NCBI GenBank assembly: GCA_026182355.1
Contig: JAPFBL010001055.1
Coordinates: forward strand, 39,928 to 103,927
Direction: 5' to 3'
DNA: 64,000 bases
Source: Hermatobates lingyangjiaoensis
Lineage: Eukaryota; Arthropoda; Insecta; Hemiptera; Hermatobatidae
In this document: positions 33,361-43,779 of the stretch, piece by piece
How positions within the stretch are numbered: the first letter of the stretch is position 1
Layout: each line of letters starts with the position of its first letter
Translations under genes and position numbers: made by a program
Notes under the pieces: generated by a model
The model's database searches: none
Seen by the model: the letters and a program-made list of their open reading frames with translations, nothing else
What the model was told of the DNA's origin: nothing

Positions 33361-34047
33361 TCAGCTCCAGTGGTAGTCCGACCGGAGGCGTGCCGCGATG
33401 CGATCGAAGCGGCGCCTCGGCATCATCGCGCCCGAACGGCGAATGCCGGACTCGGGGACCTCGAGGATCTTGTCCAGGCGCACCCACGACGGCCGCCCCT
33501 CCGGGTCCCACGCACCGGAGCCGATGAACAGCCACGTCGGCGAATCGGCGTGCCGCTGATGCGTGGAAATCAGCGCGCCCAGCAACGTCTGCTTGTGGCG
33601 GCCGACGACCACGACGGCGCGTTCGCGGGGCTTCTCGGCGTCGCCCTCGAGGAGAACGGGCGCCCACACGACCTCGCCGGGGTCGGTCTGGCCGTCCATG
33701 TCGGGGGCGTAGACGATGGAGCGCGCCACTTCGGCGGTGGGGCGGGCGACGGTGGCGGGTTCGCGGTGGGCGAGGCGGTCCTCGTCGGCGTCGGGGGTCA
33801 GGCCGAGCTGCTCGTTGAGCATGGCCAACCCACGGTCGAGGGTGTCCACGCCGCGGAACCACTCCGTCGCGGCGATCACCCAGCGCCACCCGCGGTTCAA
33901 GCCCCTGCGCCACAGGCGCCGCGCCGCGCGGCCGAACCTGCTCGGCTGCTTCGGGGTCGCATCGGCGGATTCGTCGGCGGTGGGCGTCGTCAAGCCGGAA
34001 CCGACCGCCGAGGCGTTGGCGGAGGCTGCGGGCTCGGGGGACGTCAT
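33361..34047 (-). CDS. PemK/MazF-family-like protein
   Basis: 228 residues from the ATG at 34047. The N-terminal 110 residues are variable; the C-terminal half (PGEVVWAPVLLEGD, RAVVVVGRHKQTLLGALIS, WVRLDKILEVPESGIRR) has the PemK/MazF beta-barrel pattern. Family members are often mRNA endonuclease toxins, but no antitoxin gene is adjacent and this gene is a conserved divergent neighbour of lepA in corynebacteria, so a housekeeping role is equally possible. Intact. The start follows TAAACT by 8 nt. Confidence 0.75.
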   Translation of the reverse strand: MTSPEPAASANASAVGSGLTTPTADESADATPKQPSRFGRAARRLWRRGLNRGWRWVIAATEWFRGVDTLDRGLAMLNEQLGLTPDADEDRLAHREPATVARPTAEVARSIVYAPDMDGQTDPGEVVWAPVLLEGDAEKPRERAVVVVGRHKQTLLGALISTHQRHADSPTWLFIGSGAWDPEGRPSWVRLDKILEVPESGIRRSGAMMPRRRFDRIAARLRSDYHWS

Positions 34048-34055
34048 GACGCACA

Positions 34056-34061
34056 AGTTTA
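34056..34061 (-). promoter_or_regulatory. -10 box for leaderless PemK-like gene
   Basis: On the minus strand TAAACT lies 8 nt before the ATG at 34047. Confidence 0.5.
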
Positions 34062-34169
34062 GCCCAGGCAAAGGGTGTTCGCGGCGACGGTGCCCGACGG
34101 CGAATCGGCGCCGGGTAGTGTGGGCGGAGAATACCCATTCGTCCCCCAGAAGTACGGAGCAAGGCCAAC

Positions 34170-36010
34170 GTGACCAGGAATTTCGCGGCGCAGACGTTCA
34201 CGGATCCGAAGCGGATCCGCAATTTCTGCATCATCGCCCACATCGACCACGGCAAGTCGACCCTGGCGGACCGCATCCTGCAGATGTCCGGCGTGGTCGA
34301 GGCGCGCGACATGCGCGACCAGTACCTGGACAACATGGACATCGAGCGCGAGCGCGGGATCACCATCAAGGCGCAGAACGTGCGGCTGCCGTGGGTGCCG
34401 AAGTCGGGGGCGCATGCGGGCGAGGAGATCGTGCTGCATTTGATCGACACGCCCGGCCACGTGGACTTCACCTACGAGGTGTCGCGTGCGCTGGAGGCGT
34501 GCGAGGGAGCGATTCTGCTGGTCGACGCGGCGCAGGGCATTGAGGCGCAGACGCTGGCGAACCTGTACCTGGCCATGGAGAACGACCTGGAGATCATCCC
34601 GGTCCTGAACAAGATCGACCTGCCGGCGGCTGACCCGGAGAAGTACTCGGAGGAGATCGCGCACATCATCGGCTGCGAGCCGGAGGATGTGCTGCGGGTG
34701 TCGGGCAAGACCGGCGAGGGCGTCGAGGCGCTGATGGACCGGGTGTGTGAGCTGGTGCCGCCGCCGGTGGGTGATGCGGATGCGCCGGCGCGCGCGATGA
34801 TCTTCGACTCGGTGTATGACACGTACCGGGGCGTGGTCACCTACATCCGCGTGGTCGACGGCCGGCTGGAGCCGCGCGACGTGATCCAGATGATGTCGAC
34901 GGGCGCCAAGCACGAGCTGCTGGAAATCGGCGTGGTGTCGCCGCAGCCGCAGAAGTGCGAGGGCCTGGGCGTCGGCGAGGTGGGGTACCTGATCACGGGC
35001 GTGAAGGACGTGCGCCAGTCTAAGGTCGGCGACACGGTGACGCTGAACAAGAAGCCGGCGGAGGAGCCCCTGGAGGGCTACGCCGAGCCGACGCCGATGG
35101 TGTATTCGGGGCTGTTCCCCATTTCGCAGGCCGATTACCCGGATTTGCGCGATGCGCTGGAAAAGCTGCAGCTTAACGACGCCGCTTTGACGTTCGAGCC
35201 GGAGACGTCCGTGGCGTTGGGCTTCGGTTTCCGCGGCGGTTTTTTGGGTCTGCTGCACATGGAGATCACGCGCACCCGCCTGGAGCGCGAGTTCGACTTG
35301 GACCTGATTTCCACGGCGCCGAACGTGGTGTACCGCGTGGTGGCGGAGGACGGCTCCGAGGTCGTGGTGCACAACCCGTCGGATTGGCCGGAGGGGAAGC
35401 TGCGCGAGGTGTGGGAGCCGATCGTGAAGTGCACGATCATCGTGCCGAGCGAGTTCATCGGCTCGACGATGGAGCTGTGCCAGCAGAAGCGCGGCGAGAT
35501 GGGCGGGATGGATTACCTGTCCGAGGATCGCGTGGAGCTGCGGTACACGATGCCGATGGGCGAGATCATCTTCGACTTCTTCGACATGCTGAAGTCGCGG
35601 ACCAAGGGCTATGCGTCGCTGAACTATGAGGAAGCCGGCGAGCAGCAGGCGGACCTGGTGAAGGTCGACATTCTGCTGCAGGTGAGGCCGTGGACGCGTT
35701 CAGCGCGATCGTGCACCGCGACAATGCGCAGTGGTACGGCAACAAGATGACGAAGAAGCTGCGTGAGCTGATTCCGAGGCAGCAGTTCGAGGTGCCGGTG
35801 CAGGCGGCGATCGGCGCGAAGATCATCGCCCGCGAGAACATCCGCGCCCTGCGCAAGGACGTTTTGGCCAAGTGCTATGGCGGAGATATCTCCCGCAAAC
35901 GTAAGCTGTTGGAGAAGCAGAAGGCTGGCAAGAAGCGGATGAAGAACATCGGCTCCGTGAGCGTCCCCCAGGAGGCGTTCGTGGCGGCGCTGAGCACGGA
36001 TGGGGAGTAA
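34170..36010 (+). CDS. lepA: elongation factor 4 (LepA) (frameshifted)
   Basis: Ribosomal back-translocase-type GTPase. About 613 residues: G1 AHIDHGKST, switch [14 protein letters not shown]3 DTPGHVDF, G4 NKIDLP, domain II, and the LepA C-terminal domain ([19 protein letters not shown]) that distinguishes it from EF-G. GGAGCAAGG before the GTG is the ribosome-binding site. One break near 35680 (a missing G; DILLQ to [14 protein letters not shown]). It is the last conserved gene before the AT-rich island. Confidence 0.95.
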
Positions 36011-36016
36011 TGGAAG

Positions 36017-37620
36017 GTGGATGTCGAGAACTTTCTTAAAGAAAGGTTTTCCGCGTTAAAGGCGCCGCACCTTTTTGTTGGCGCAGGCTTATCGATAAGA
36101 TACCTGGGCTTACCAAACTGGCGAAATCTACTAAATGAGTTGTGTCGGGATCTTTCCCGGGACTTCGAATATTATCGGATCAGGTCGTCCGACGATTACC
36201 CCTTGGCTGCCAGCTTTATAGCGGAAGAGTACTTCCAATATCACTATCGTGATATTGAACAGAACTTCAAAATTCCTCCCACGACAATCCAAAGCCCAGA
36301 GCATCTTTTAAAAGTAGGGGCTGCGTCGATCATTCGCGAAAAGACCTTTAATATCGAAATTCTGGGGGAAGTGGAAAGCGGGAGATTGAACTCTTTCGAG
36401 AATCCACGTTCGGTACAGTAATTACGACAAACTACGATAACCTGATTGAGGAAGTGTTCTGCAGCGAACTTACCCGGCCGGAAGCTTTCATTGGGCAAGG
36501 CGGGCTTATTGCCGGACATCCTGAAGGAATCGTAGAGGTCTATAAGATCCATGGTTCCGCGGATGCTCCACAGACCATGATCTTGACCCGAAGTGATTAT
36601 GATGACTTCTTTTCCAAGAGTGACTATCTTGCCGCCAAACTGACAACCTTGTTTGTCGAGCAGCCGGTTTTCTTTATTGGCTACTCTTTGAGTAATGATA
36701 ATGTGCGGCGGATACTTTACAATGTTTACCGTGCGCTTGATGGGCATAATGTAGATAGGTTTCGGACGAACGTTGTCCCACTTTGAGTGGGAAGGTGGAG
36801 TTGAATCGCGGGTTGAAAGCGGCTCGAATCCGTTTGTGGGTGAAATTATACCATACATCAAATTGATCGTGCCAGACTATATTGAAATATTTAGCTATCT
36901 CAGTTCATTGAAGAGAAAGTTTCCTGCACGGCTCTTGCGGGCCCTCAAGGAAAATGTATTTGAGTTGATCAAAGGCGAGTCGGAAAAAGAACAAGTCTAC
37001 GTCACCAGCTTCGATCCTGACATCGACGACGTCAATCAATGCGACTTCGTGATTGGAGTCGGAATTGCGAAGCAGTTGGGGATCCATGGCGTGGTTGAAG
37101 GCGTTGCCTCGCGTGGTATTGAAGCCATTAATCGAGGGGATCTAAGTCTCGATTGGTTTGGTGAGCGCAGTTTGGACTTGAGTTCGATGATTATTCTCGA
37201 AAAGGTGATTCCAAATATAAATGCTAACGCTTGGGTTCCAGTATTCAAATACCTTCAGCTGGGTGGGGTAGATAATTCGGCTGCGCTTGATCTGAGCGTG
37301 CTAGGCGACGCTGGGATCTTAGTTAGGGTGGAAAAGTTTCAAAAGTTTGCGGCTGAAATTGAAACGAAGTCGGGAAGGCGTGAACTTGATAATTCGGTAG
37401 ATTCTGAGGAAGAGCGCCTTAGGTCACTTTTTAACGCAGGAGTAAAGCCTGCAATTGGCGCGTGGACTGATGGCGAGATCGAAGAGGTTCTTCGTAGTGT
37501 CCTTGATCCGCCACGGGGGACTTGTTGGACAAGTTTCCGAACCATTGGAGATCCGGATTCTTCAAGATGCCAGCCTACTTGGATTATCGGTACTATGGAT
37601 GGGCAAAAGAGGCGGAGTAA
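36017..37620 (+). CDS. SIR2-family protein, defence-type candidate (frameshifted)
   Basis: About 535 residues. The NAD-binding SIR2 core is complete: HLFVGAGLS near residue 20, TTNYDNLIE, YKIHGSAD with the catalytic-type His, and FFIGYSLSNDN. The C-terminal half (from about 275) is not assigned; it ends YLDYRYYGWAKEAE. Three breaks, two of them one missing G in a G run (near 36380 and 37515) and one near 36775; mending each gives conserved-looking sequence across the join. The DNA is far richer in A and T than the flanks and the gene begins 6 bp after lepA, so it was acquired. Stand-alone SIR2 proteins often act as NADases in phage defence (as in Thoeris and DSR); no partner gene is seen. Confidence 0.75.
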
Positions 37621-38071
37621 GAGATAGGTGAAACGGTAGGAGGTGGCGATTGTTCTTGATTGAAGACAGGGGGTATCCCTATGTGCATTGTTAATGCCCG
37701 GGCTGGGCTCTCACGTACATAGTATGTGGGTGGTGTGGCCATGACTGATCACTGAACCGTACCGGGCGGGTAAGCAGGGTTCAGTCCAGCAACTTACGCA
37801 ACGATTGTGATGGGTTTGCGGGGATCTCCCGGAAGAACTCCCGCCCGGTTAGCAGCGCGTAGTTGACGTTGCGTCGCTTACGTGCCAGGCGCACAATCTC
37901 CGCATTTTGTTTCTTGCCTTGGGTTCGTTTGTGTCAGGATCAGTTGTTATGGCTCGGTAGTTTTGGGCCATCGTCACATCCGGCGATAACCACGGTCACA
38001 CAAGGGGGCGTCGCCGTGATTGTCTTGGGTTGCCACACTCAAAGACACCAGAAACGACTGAGCTGCTGCGT
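37621..38071. other. island spacer between SIR2 gene and IS3 element
   Basis: Apart from the IS110-like remnant no gene is seen. An imperfect palindrome, CACGTACATA-G-TATGTGGGTG, lies near 37712-37732. Confidence 0.35.
37781..37915 (-). pseudogene. IS110-like transposase, C-terminal remnant
   Basis: A minus-strand frame reads KKQNAEIVRLARKRRNVNYA and LLTGREFFREIPANPSQSLR before a TGA at 37781. The ARxR-NVxxALL-REFF pattern matches the C-terminal end of IS110-family transposases. The rest of the gene is absent. Confidence 0.45.
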
Positions 38072-39306
38072 GTCTAGTTGAGTTGTTAGATGGTTCCACT
38101 CACGCCAGTGCTCGAGTGGGTTGAATCAACTCGTACTAAATCGGGATCAACCGCTGCAACCCGTGTTGGCGCCGACGGTGATGATAGGTACCGTCAATCC
38201 CTTTACGATTACCTGCCGTAGTTGCTGGGGGTTCCCACCGCTTTCGCTGGTTATCACATTGTATTGCAGAAGCGGGAAAAGAGACTCCATTGCCGCGTTA
38301 TCGGCGCTGCATCGATTTTCCCAATCGAGCCTACAAGTCCGTGACCTTCTTGGGCACCGAGGAAATCACGTGAGCATAATTGGCTTACCCGATCGCCGAT
38401 GAACGACACAGTCGGCGATATCCCCTCCGCGCATCGTCACAGCAGCATCTACGGGGTCGATAGCCAACTGTGCGGTCATCGTCGCTGGAATGGAATAGCC
38501 GACGATGCGGCGCGATTACGCATCCTTGACCATATAGGCATACAGGGTGCCTTCATCGGTTGGGTGTTCGGTGGTATCGGTGTACCACAACTGATTGATG
38601 GTATTGGTCATACGGTGAAACTGCGGCCCGACCCGTTCGTTATGCACCCGCGGGTGCGGTGCTGGCTTTTTCGAGGCATCACCGGTGATCTGCGAGGAGA
38701 TCCCATAGTCCCGACAGTTCCGTCACACCGTTCGTTCGGCCAGATCGTGGCCGCGTCGGTGGGGCTTATCGGCGACAAAACGATAGCCCAGGCACGCACT
38801 ACTGGCGTGGATGTCCATACGTTCATTGACCACACAGGCCTCATGGAGATCATGGGCACTGACCGGACAGGCACGCTACTTATAGCAGGGTTGCTGGAAA
38901 ACCCCTGTACCCGGCAGGTCACCGCGGCGGCGTCACAATCCGCGGCCGGTTCATGGACCGACGGGTACATCATTTTTTTGGGAGGCACCTTCGAGGCGAA
39001 GTACGCCGCCGCGCGGCGCAGGATCTCTACTTCATCTTCCAAGTCTCGTACAAGCCTGCGTGCTGAAAACGGCTCCGGGTCGACTTCGGCGACGGTTCGG
39101 CGTTGGGGTGTTGGGCGTGTGGTGGCCATGGTCACCCAACGGTTAACGGTTCCCTGGGAGATCCCGTACGACGCGGTGATCTTCGACGTCGACATCCGCC
39201 CCGACAGGGCCAGTTCGACAAGATCGCGTCGCATTTCTTCGGCCAGTGGTGCAGGCATGGTAGGTCCGTCCTGGCGCAGTGCGCCACGCGTAGCACTCAA
39301 CTAACG
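38072..39306 (-). mobile_element. degraded IS3-family insertion sequence
   Basis: About 1.23 kb, the usual IS3 size. Short inverted ends share TAGTTGAGT (38075-38083 and the complement at 39295-39303). It encodes a degraded orfA/orfB pair on the minus strand. It interrupts the second IS3-like remnant on its right. Confidence 0.6.
38100..39258 (-). pseudogene. IS3-family transposase OrfA-OrfB, degraded
   Basis: OrfA from the ATG at 39258 (MPAPLAEEMRRDLVELALSG, a helix-turn-helix with QGTVNRW, leucine-zipper-like DLEDEVEILRRAAAYFASK). It runs into an A7 slippery stretch near 38972, the usual site of programmed frameshifting to OrfB. OrfB shows DDE-integrase pieces (LWYTDTTEHPTDEGTLYAYM; DNAAMESLFPLLQ; YHHRRRQHGLQRLIP) broken by several stops and shifts, so it is not functional. 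Confidence 0.7.
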
Positions 39307-40082
39307 ATGCGGCAGCTCCTCCCGGGTTGGCCAGGAGCGTCGGTCGCGGTCATTCTTCTGCAGCAGGGGGAAGATTCTTTAGGCGGCGTTGTCTCCGGCC
39401 GCACCGACCTTGCCCATCGAGCCGAACAGTCCGTGTCGGTTTCGGGGCCTGGCCGAGTTTACGTGAACGAAGCTGACTGTCCCGATCCGAGTGCACGATG
39501 CAGCCGGCCACATCCCTGCGGCGCGCGACCGCGTTGTGCTGTGCCTGCACCGCCAGGCTGGACTTCATTCGCGAGTCGATCGAGCAGCCCAGCATACGTC
39601 CGGAGAAGACGTACTTGATTGTGCACAGATAGAGCTTGCCCTCAGCGGTCCTGTCGTCGGTGATGTCAGTCAGTCACAGCCGGTACGGCCCAACGCTGGT
39701 GAAGTCGTGGTCCCCCAAGTCGTCATGGACCGGTGGTCCGGGCTTCTTGCCGATCCTGCCGCGTTTGACGCCGAAGACGGCCCACCAGCGGTTGCCCCGG
39801 CAGGCTGGCCTGCGACTGGTAGGCCGTCGCCCGCCGCAGGAACTCGCTTTCCTGCTTGAGCAGGCGGATCCGCTTTTTCGGCTCGCGGTTGTCGGCCGGC
39901 TCCGCTCTGGTGGTTTCGGGCTTATCACCGTTGTCGACGTCGGCCTGACGCATCCACTTTGACAGTGGCATCTCGTGAATGTCGAAGTCCTTGGCAATCT
40001 GGGCTTGGGTGACGCCGTCTTCGCGGCTGTGGGCCACGCGGACGACGTCGTCACGGAACTGTTGAGAGTAGGGAGCAGGCAC
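39304..40082 (-). pseudogene. second IS3-family transposase, truncated and internally deleted
   Basis: OrfA starts at 40082 (MPAPYSQQFRDDVVRVAHSR; IHEMPLSKWMRQADVDNGD). OrfB lacks its N-terminal part and continues with DITDDRTAEGKLYLC, GCSIDSRMKSSLAVQAQHNA and CIVHSDRDSQ, containing integrase-core Asp residues, then stops at PTREELPHR exactly at the edge of the neighbouring IS3 element. It was evidently cut by that insertion. Confidence 0.65.
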
Positions 40083-40548
40083 AGCAACGTCCTTCCAGGC
40101 CGCCCTGCGGGCAAGCCAGATCGGGTGTCACCTATCCGTGCAGCAGTACCAATTAACGATAATCATTGGTTCTTTTGGGACGTTACGGACCCTTCAACCG
40201 TCATGGTCGGCGCGCGATTCCACGCCGCGCATGTCGACGATTTCGCCGGCACCGCCACACGGTCGGTTCGCCGAACTAACGTGTCCACGATCTCTCGGCT
40301 CACCCGAGCCAACACGCGATCCACTTAGCAGGACCAATGTCATTCACACCGCACAGCAGCAGACATCACTGCCGGGCAGGCCTTACCTCGTTTCCGCAGG
40401 ACATCGCTCACTCTTGAGCGCTACCACGGAACTCACGGCACGCTCATTAGCAGTAAGTGCATCGACGGGTGGACGCTGCGGCAGATGATCAGGACGCCGT
40501 TTTCACAGGCCGGCACGCAGTGAAGCAGCCAGCAGGGGGCGATCGCTG
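40083..40548. other. island spacer between IS3 remnant and MFS fragment
   Basis: No gene recognised on either strand; frames are short and interrupted. It probably contains the outer end of the truncated IS3 element (near 40120-40140) and other decayed DNA. Confidence 0.3.
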
Positions 40549-40932
40549 ATGCCTCGACAACGCATCCCAGGTGCCCCGCTGCTGGCGGGGTCGGGACTGT
40601 TCAACTTCGCCTCGGGCGGCTACGCGATCGCTCTGGGGCAAGGGCTGTTCGAATCGACCGGCTCGGTCGCGGCATTCACGGCGGTCGTGATCATGGAATA
40701 CCTCGGCCCCATCATCCTCGGCGCCGTGACCGGCAGCCTGTCCGACCGCGTCAACGCGGCGCTGCTGTGTTTGTGGTCCGCCGCCCTGGCCGCGGGGTCG
40801 GTCACGGCCTACCTGTTGGTTCCCGGCGCCGTCACGGCGGGCGCGGTCATTCTGGGAATAGTCATCAACGTCCTGCGACCGTTCTACCGCGCGGGCATAT
40901 TCGCCGCCGGCGCCCCCGCACTTGCCGGTTGA
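40549..40932 (+). pseudogene. MFS transporter, N-terminal fragment
   Basis: 127 residues with about four hydrophobic helices (SGGYAIALGQGLF region; AAFTAVVIMEYLGPIILG; LLCLWSAALAAGSVTAYLLV; AVTAGAVILGIVINVL) and the loop motif GSLSDRVN matching the major-facilitator signature. Normal length is about 400 residues; the rest is missing because the sequence runs into the 3' end of the opposite-strand pseudouridine synthase gene. A deletion junction near 40920 is likely. Confidence 0.6.
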
Positions 40933-41710
40933 AGCCCGCCGAACCGTAGCGGGAATCGCCGGCGATGGGGCGGCCGGCGTCGCGGCAATGCACCCTGATC
41001 TGGTGTTTGCGGCCGGTGAGCAGCCGCGCCTCGATAAGCGTGGCGCGGCGCCCGTGGCGCTCGACGACGCGGAAGCGGGTTTCGGCGCGCTGCCCGCCGC
41101 GGTGCTCCGGCGCGGCGACGGTCGCCTTCGCCGTGCGCAGCAGCGGAGTGGTGCTCACGCGCAGGTCATCGGGCCAAGCGCCTTCGACGACGGCGAGGTA
41201 GTGCCGGTCGATCTCGTGCTCGCGGGCGCGGAGGATCTCCTGCAGGTGCGCAGCAATCGCTGGGGTCTTGGCCACCATCAGCAGCCGGACGTTTCGCGGG
41301 TCGAGGCGATGCGCCAGCTCCAGGTCGGTTCGTCGGGCCGCGCCCCGCCGCAGCGCTTCGATGACCCCGGCGTCGACCCCGGTGCCCCGGTGGACGGCCA
41401 GGTCGGCGGGCTTTGCGACGACGATGAGCTGATCATCTTCATGCACTATCGCCTTTTCGACCGTCTCGACGAGATGCGCCGGCACCTGCCGGGGCTCCTT
41501 CTCCGCGGCGACCGTGATGTCGGGAAGGGTGAGTTCGTCGCCGCCGGAGATCCGGTGGTTCTGCTTGACCTTCGCGCCGTTGACGCGGGTTTTTCCTTCG
41601 CGTATCAGTCGGAACAGCAGCGTGGCGGGCACGCCCTTGAGCTGCGAGCAGATGTACTTGTCCAGGCGGCGGCCGTCGTGGGCCTCGGGGATGGTGATGG
41701 TCCGCGCCGT
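40865..41710 (-). CDS. RluA-family pseudouridine synthase, 5' end unresolved
   Basis: Converts uridines in rRNA or tRNA to pseudouridine. The S4-like start (EAHDGRRLDKYICSQLKGVP), the catalytic Asp in AHRLDPRN, and TGRKHQIRVH are clear. The frame has no start codon beyond 41632, yet conserved sequence continues to about 41710, so the true start lies further up behind a frameshift, perhaps at the ATG at 41826. The region upstream is full of short repeats. The last about 20 residues (RGRRRRICPRGRTVAGR) look non-native and overlap the MFS fragment, fitting a rearranged 3' end. The canonical RLD-T motif reads RLDPRN here. Confidence 0.75.
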   Translation of the reverse strand, partial: TARTITIPEAHDGRRLDKYICSQLKGVPATLLFRLIREGKTRVNGAKVKQNHRISGGDELTLPDITVAAEKEPRQVPAHLVETVEKAIVHEDDQLIVVAKPADLAVHRGTGVDAGVIEALRRGAARRTDLELAHRLDPRNVRLLMVAKTPAIAAHLQEILRAREHEIDRHYLAVVEGAWPDDLRVSTTPLLRTAKATVAAPEHRGGQRAETRFRVVERHGRRATLIEARLLTGRKHQIRVHCRDAGRPIAGDSRYGSAGFNRQVRGRRRRICPRGRTVAGR

Positions 41711-41738
41711 GAGGGTGCGGTCGCCGGAGGCGCGCCGT

Positions 41739-42118
41739 GTGGGCGATCCGCGGTTGGGCGATTCGCACTGAGGGGAGCCGCGGTTGGGCGACTGGCGGGT
41801 AGTGGAGCCCCGCCGGGTTGAACCATGCTGGGGCGATCCGCGCTGGGACGACTGGCGGGTGGTGGAGCCCCGCCGCGCGCCCGCCCCCGGCGACCCCCGA
41901 CCGTGCCGTCTGCCCCGACGCTGCCCGAGTTGCCGCCGATTGTGCTCACCACTTCGAAAAAGACCATGACTTCGGGCCGCTGGCGGACCCTGACCAGGAA
42001 TGCCCGACCATAGTCGGCCCCATCACGCTCCGGCCAATCACGCACGCCGCCGGTTCGCCCGCTCCACGGAGCCCGGCCGAAGCCGGTACGCCCGCCCCAT
42101 CACGCTTCGGCCAATCAC
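41739..42118. repeat. block of short direct repeats upstream of the pseudouridine synthase
   Basis: CCGCGGTTGGGCGA occurs at 41748-41761 and 41778-41791; a 27-bp unit occurs at 41789-41815 and 41849-41875 with one difference; a 24-bp unit occurs at 42018-42041 and 42095-42118 with one difference. Spacings are 30, 60 and 77 bp. Confidence 0.75.
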
Positions 42119-42269
42119 CTCCCACACCGGCACGCCCACACGGAACCAGCCCCACGGCGCCCCGGCGGATGGGACTGGGGGAGGGGCATGGGCGTCGTCA
42201 AGCGGCCGCAGTGATTGAATGGCAATCGCTATGTGACCTGAAACCCCACCGAAAGGCACCGCGACGGCC

Positions 42270-43559
42270 ATGCACGACGAAAAGAAGCTGCACGACGAAA
42301 CGAAGCTGATCCACTCCGGGTACGCCCCCGCAACAAGGACCGCGGCAGGTGCCGATCGTGCAGTCGACGACGTACACGTTCGACTCTCCGACGACACATC
42401 GCCGCCGTGTTCGACGAGCCGACGCACGCGCTGATCTACTCGCGCTTCGCCAACCCCACCGTCATGGCCGTCGAAGCGAAGATCGCCGACCTCGAGGGCG
42501 GCGCCGCGGCGATGGCGACGTCGTCCGGGCAGGCGGCGACGGCGCTGAGCATCATGAACCTGTGCTCCGCCGGCGACAGCTTCGTCGCGTCGTCCGAGAT
42601 CTACGGCGGCACGTCCAACCTGTTCTCCACCACGCTGAAGCGCTTCGGCATCGAGGTCATCTACGTCGACCAGGACGCCTCCGAGGAGGAAATCGCCGCC
42701 GCGTTCAAGCCGAACACGAAGGCGCTGTTCGGCGAGATCATCGCCAACCCGGCCATGAGCGTCCTCGACGTGGAGAAATTCGCCCGCATCGCCCACGGCC
42801 AGGGGGTGCTGCTGATCGTCGACTCGACGTTCGCCACGCCCGTGCTGTGCAAGCCGATCGAATGGGGCGCCGACGTGGTCGTCCACTCGACGTCGAAGTA
42901 CCTCGACGGGCATGCGGTGCAGGTCGGCGGCATGATCGTCGACGCCGGCACGTTCGACTACGCCAACGGCAAGTTCCCCGGGTTCACCGAGCCCGACGAG
43001 TCCTACCACGGCGTCGTCTACACCCGCGACTACGCCGCCCGCGCCGTTCGTGATCAAGGCCCGCATGCAGCTGCAGCGCGACTTCGGCGCCTACCCCGCC
43101 GCGCATTCGGCGTTCATGCTCAACCTGTCGCTGGAGAGCCTGGACGTGCGCATGCGCCGCCACTGCGAAAACGCCCAGAAGGTCGCCGAGTACCTGGCCA
43201 CCCGCGACGACGTGCTCGACGACGTCCGCTACCCCGGCCTGCCGTCGTCGCCCTACGGCGATCTGGCGGAGAAGTACCTGAATGGCGCGTCGGGCGTGCT
43301 GACCATCGACGTCAAGGGCGGCCGCGAGGCCGGCGTGAAATTCATGGACTCGCTGGAGCTGATTTCGCGCCAGGTCCACGTCGCGGATGCGCGGTCGTGC
43401 GTCCTTCACCCCGCGTCGACCACCCACCGCCAGGTGCCGGACGATCAGCTCGAGTCCGTCGGCATCACGCCGGGGTTGGTGCGCATTTCGGTGGGTCTGG
43501 AGAACACCGACGACATCATCGCCGACATCGAGCAGGCGCTGGCGAAGGTGGCGGAGTAG
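42270..43559 (+). CDS. metY: O-acetylhomoserine aminocarboxypropyltransferase (frameshifted)
   Basis: PLP enzyme making homocysteine from O-acetylhomoserine and sulfide. About 430 residues. The MetY pattern is clear: TKLIHSGYAP at the start, SSEIYGGTSNLF, the PLP lysine in VVHSTSKYLDGH, the MetY-type insert GKFPGFTEPDESYHGVVYTRDY, and the end HPASTTHRQVPDDQLESVG. GAAAGG precedes the ATG. At least three breaks crowd into 42325-42400 (restoring PGNKDPRQVPIVQSTTYTFD) and one lies near 43045. Its usual partner metX is not in the window. Confidence 0.88.
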
Positions 43560-43666
43560 GGGAGGGGCGGCTTCGGCCCGGCCCCACCGGCGGCTCGGCA
43601 GCGGCGGTACCCCCGGTTTCTCCAATGCCCACGTCGCCGCCACGCTGCCAACTCCGGCCCCACTTC

Positions 43667-43734
43667 CAGATGCGCCAGTTACGTGCAAATGCGCCCGCTG
43701 CAACGAGCGCATCTGCCTGGAACGGGCGCATCTG
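43667..43734. repeat. 68-bp palindromic repeat, copy 1
   Basis: Consensus arm: CAGATGCGCCCGTTCCAGG then CAGATGCGCCCGTTG, followed by the exact complement. Each arm is itself a direct repeat. This copy has several changes in the left arm (GCGCCAGTTACGTGCAAATG). It lies between metY and a convergent lipoprotein gene. Confidence 0.9.
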
Positions 43735-43779
43735 CGGGCGGCGGAATCGGGTCAGCCCTTCCTTCCCGCTTTTCCCGCT

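Noticed and set aside
32992..34062. 356-residue plus-strand open frame upstream of lepA
   Set aside because: It is antisense to the PemK-like gene and has no ribosome-binding site or recognisable motif.
38965..38985. Programmed frameshift at the A7 run of the IS3 element
   Set aside because: The site fits IS3 biology but OrfB downstream carries stops in its own frame, so it no longer matters functionally.
38399..39304. 301-residue plus-strand open frame in the IS region
   Set aside because: Antisense shadow of the IS3 transposase remnants.
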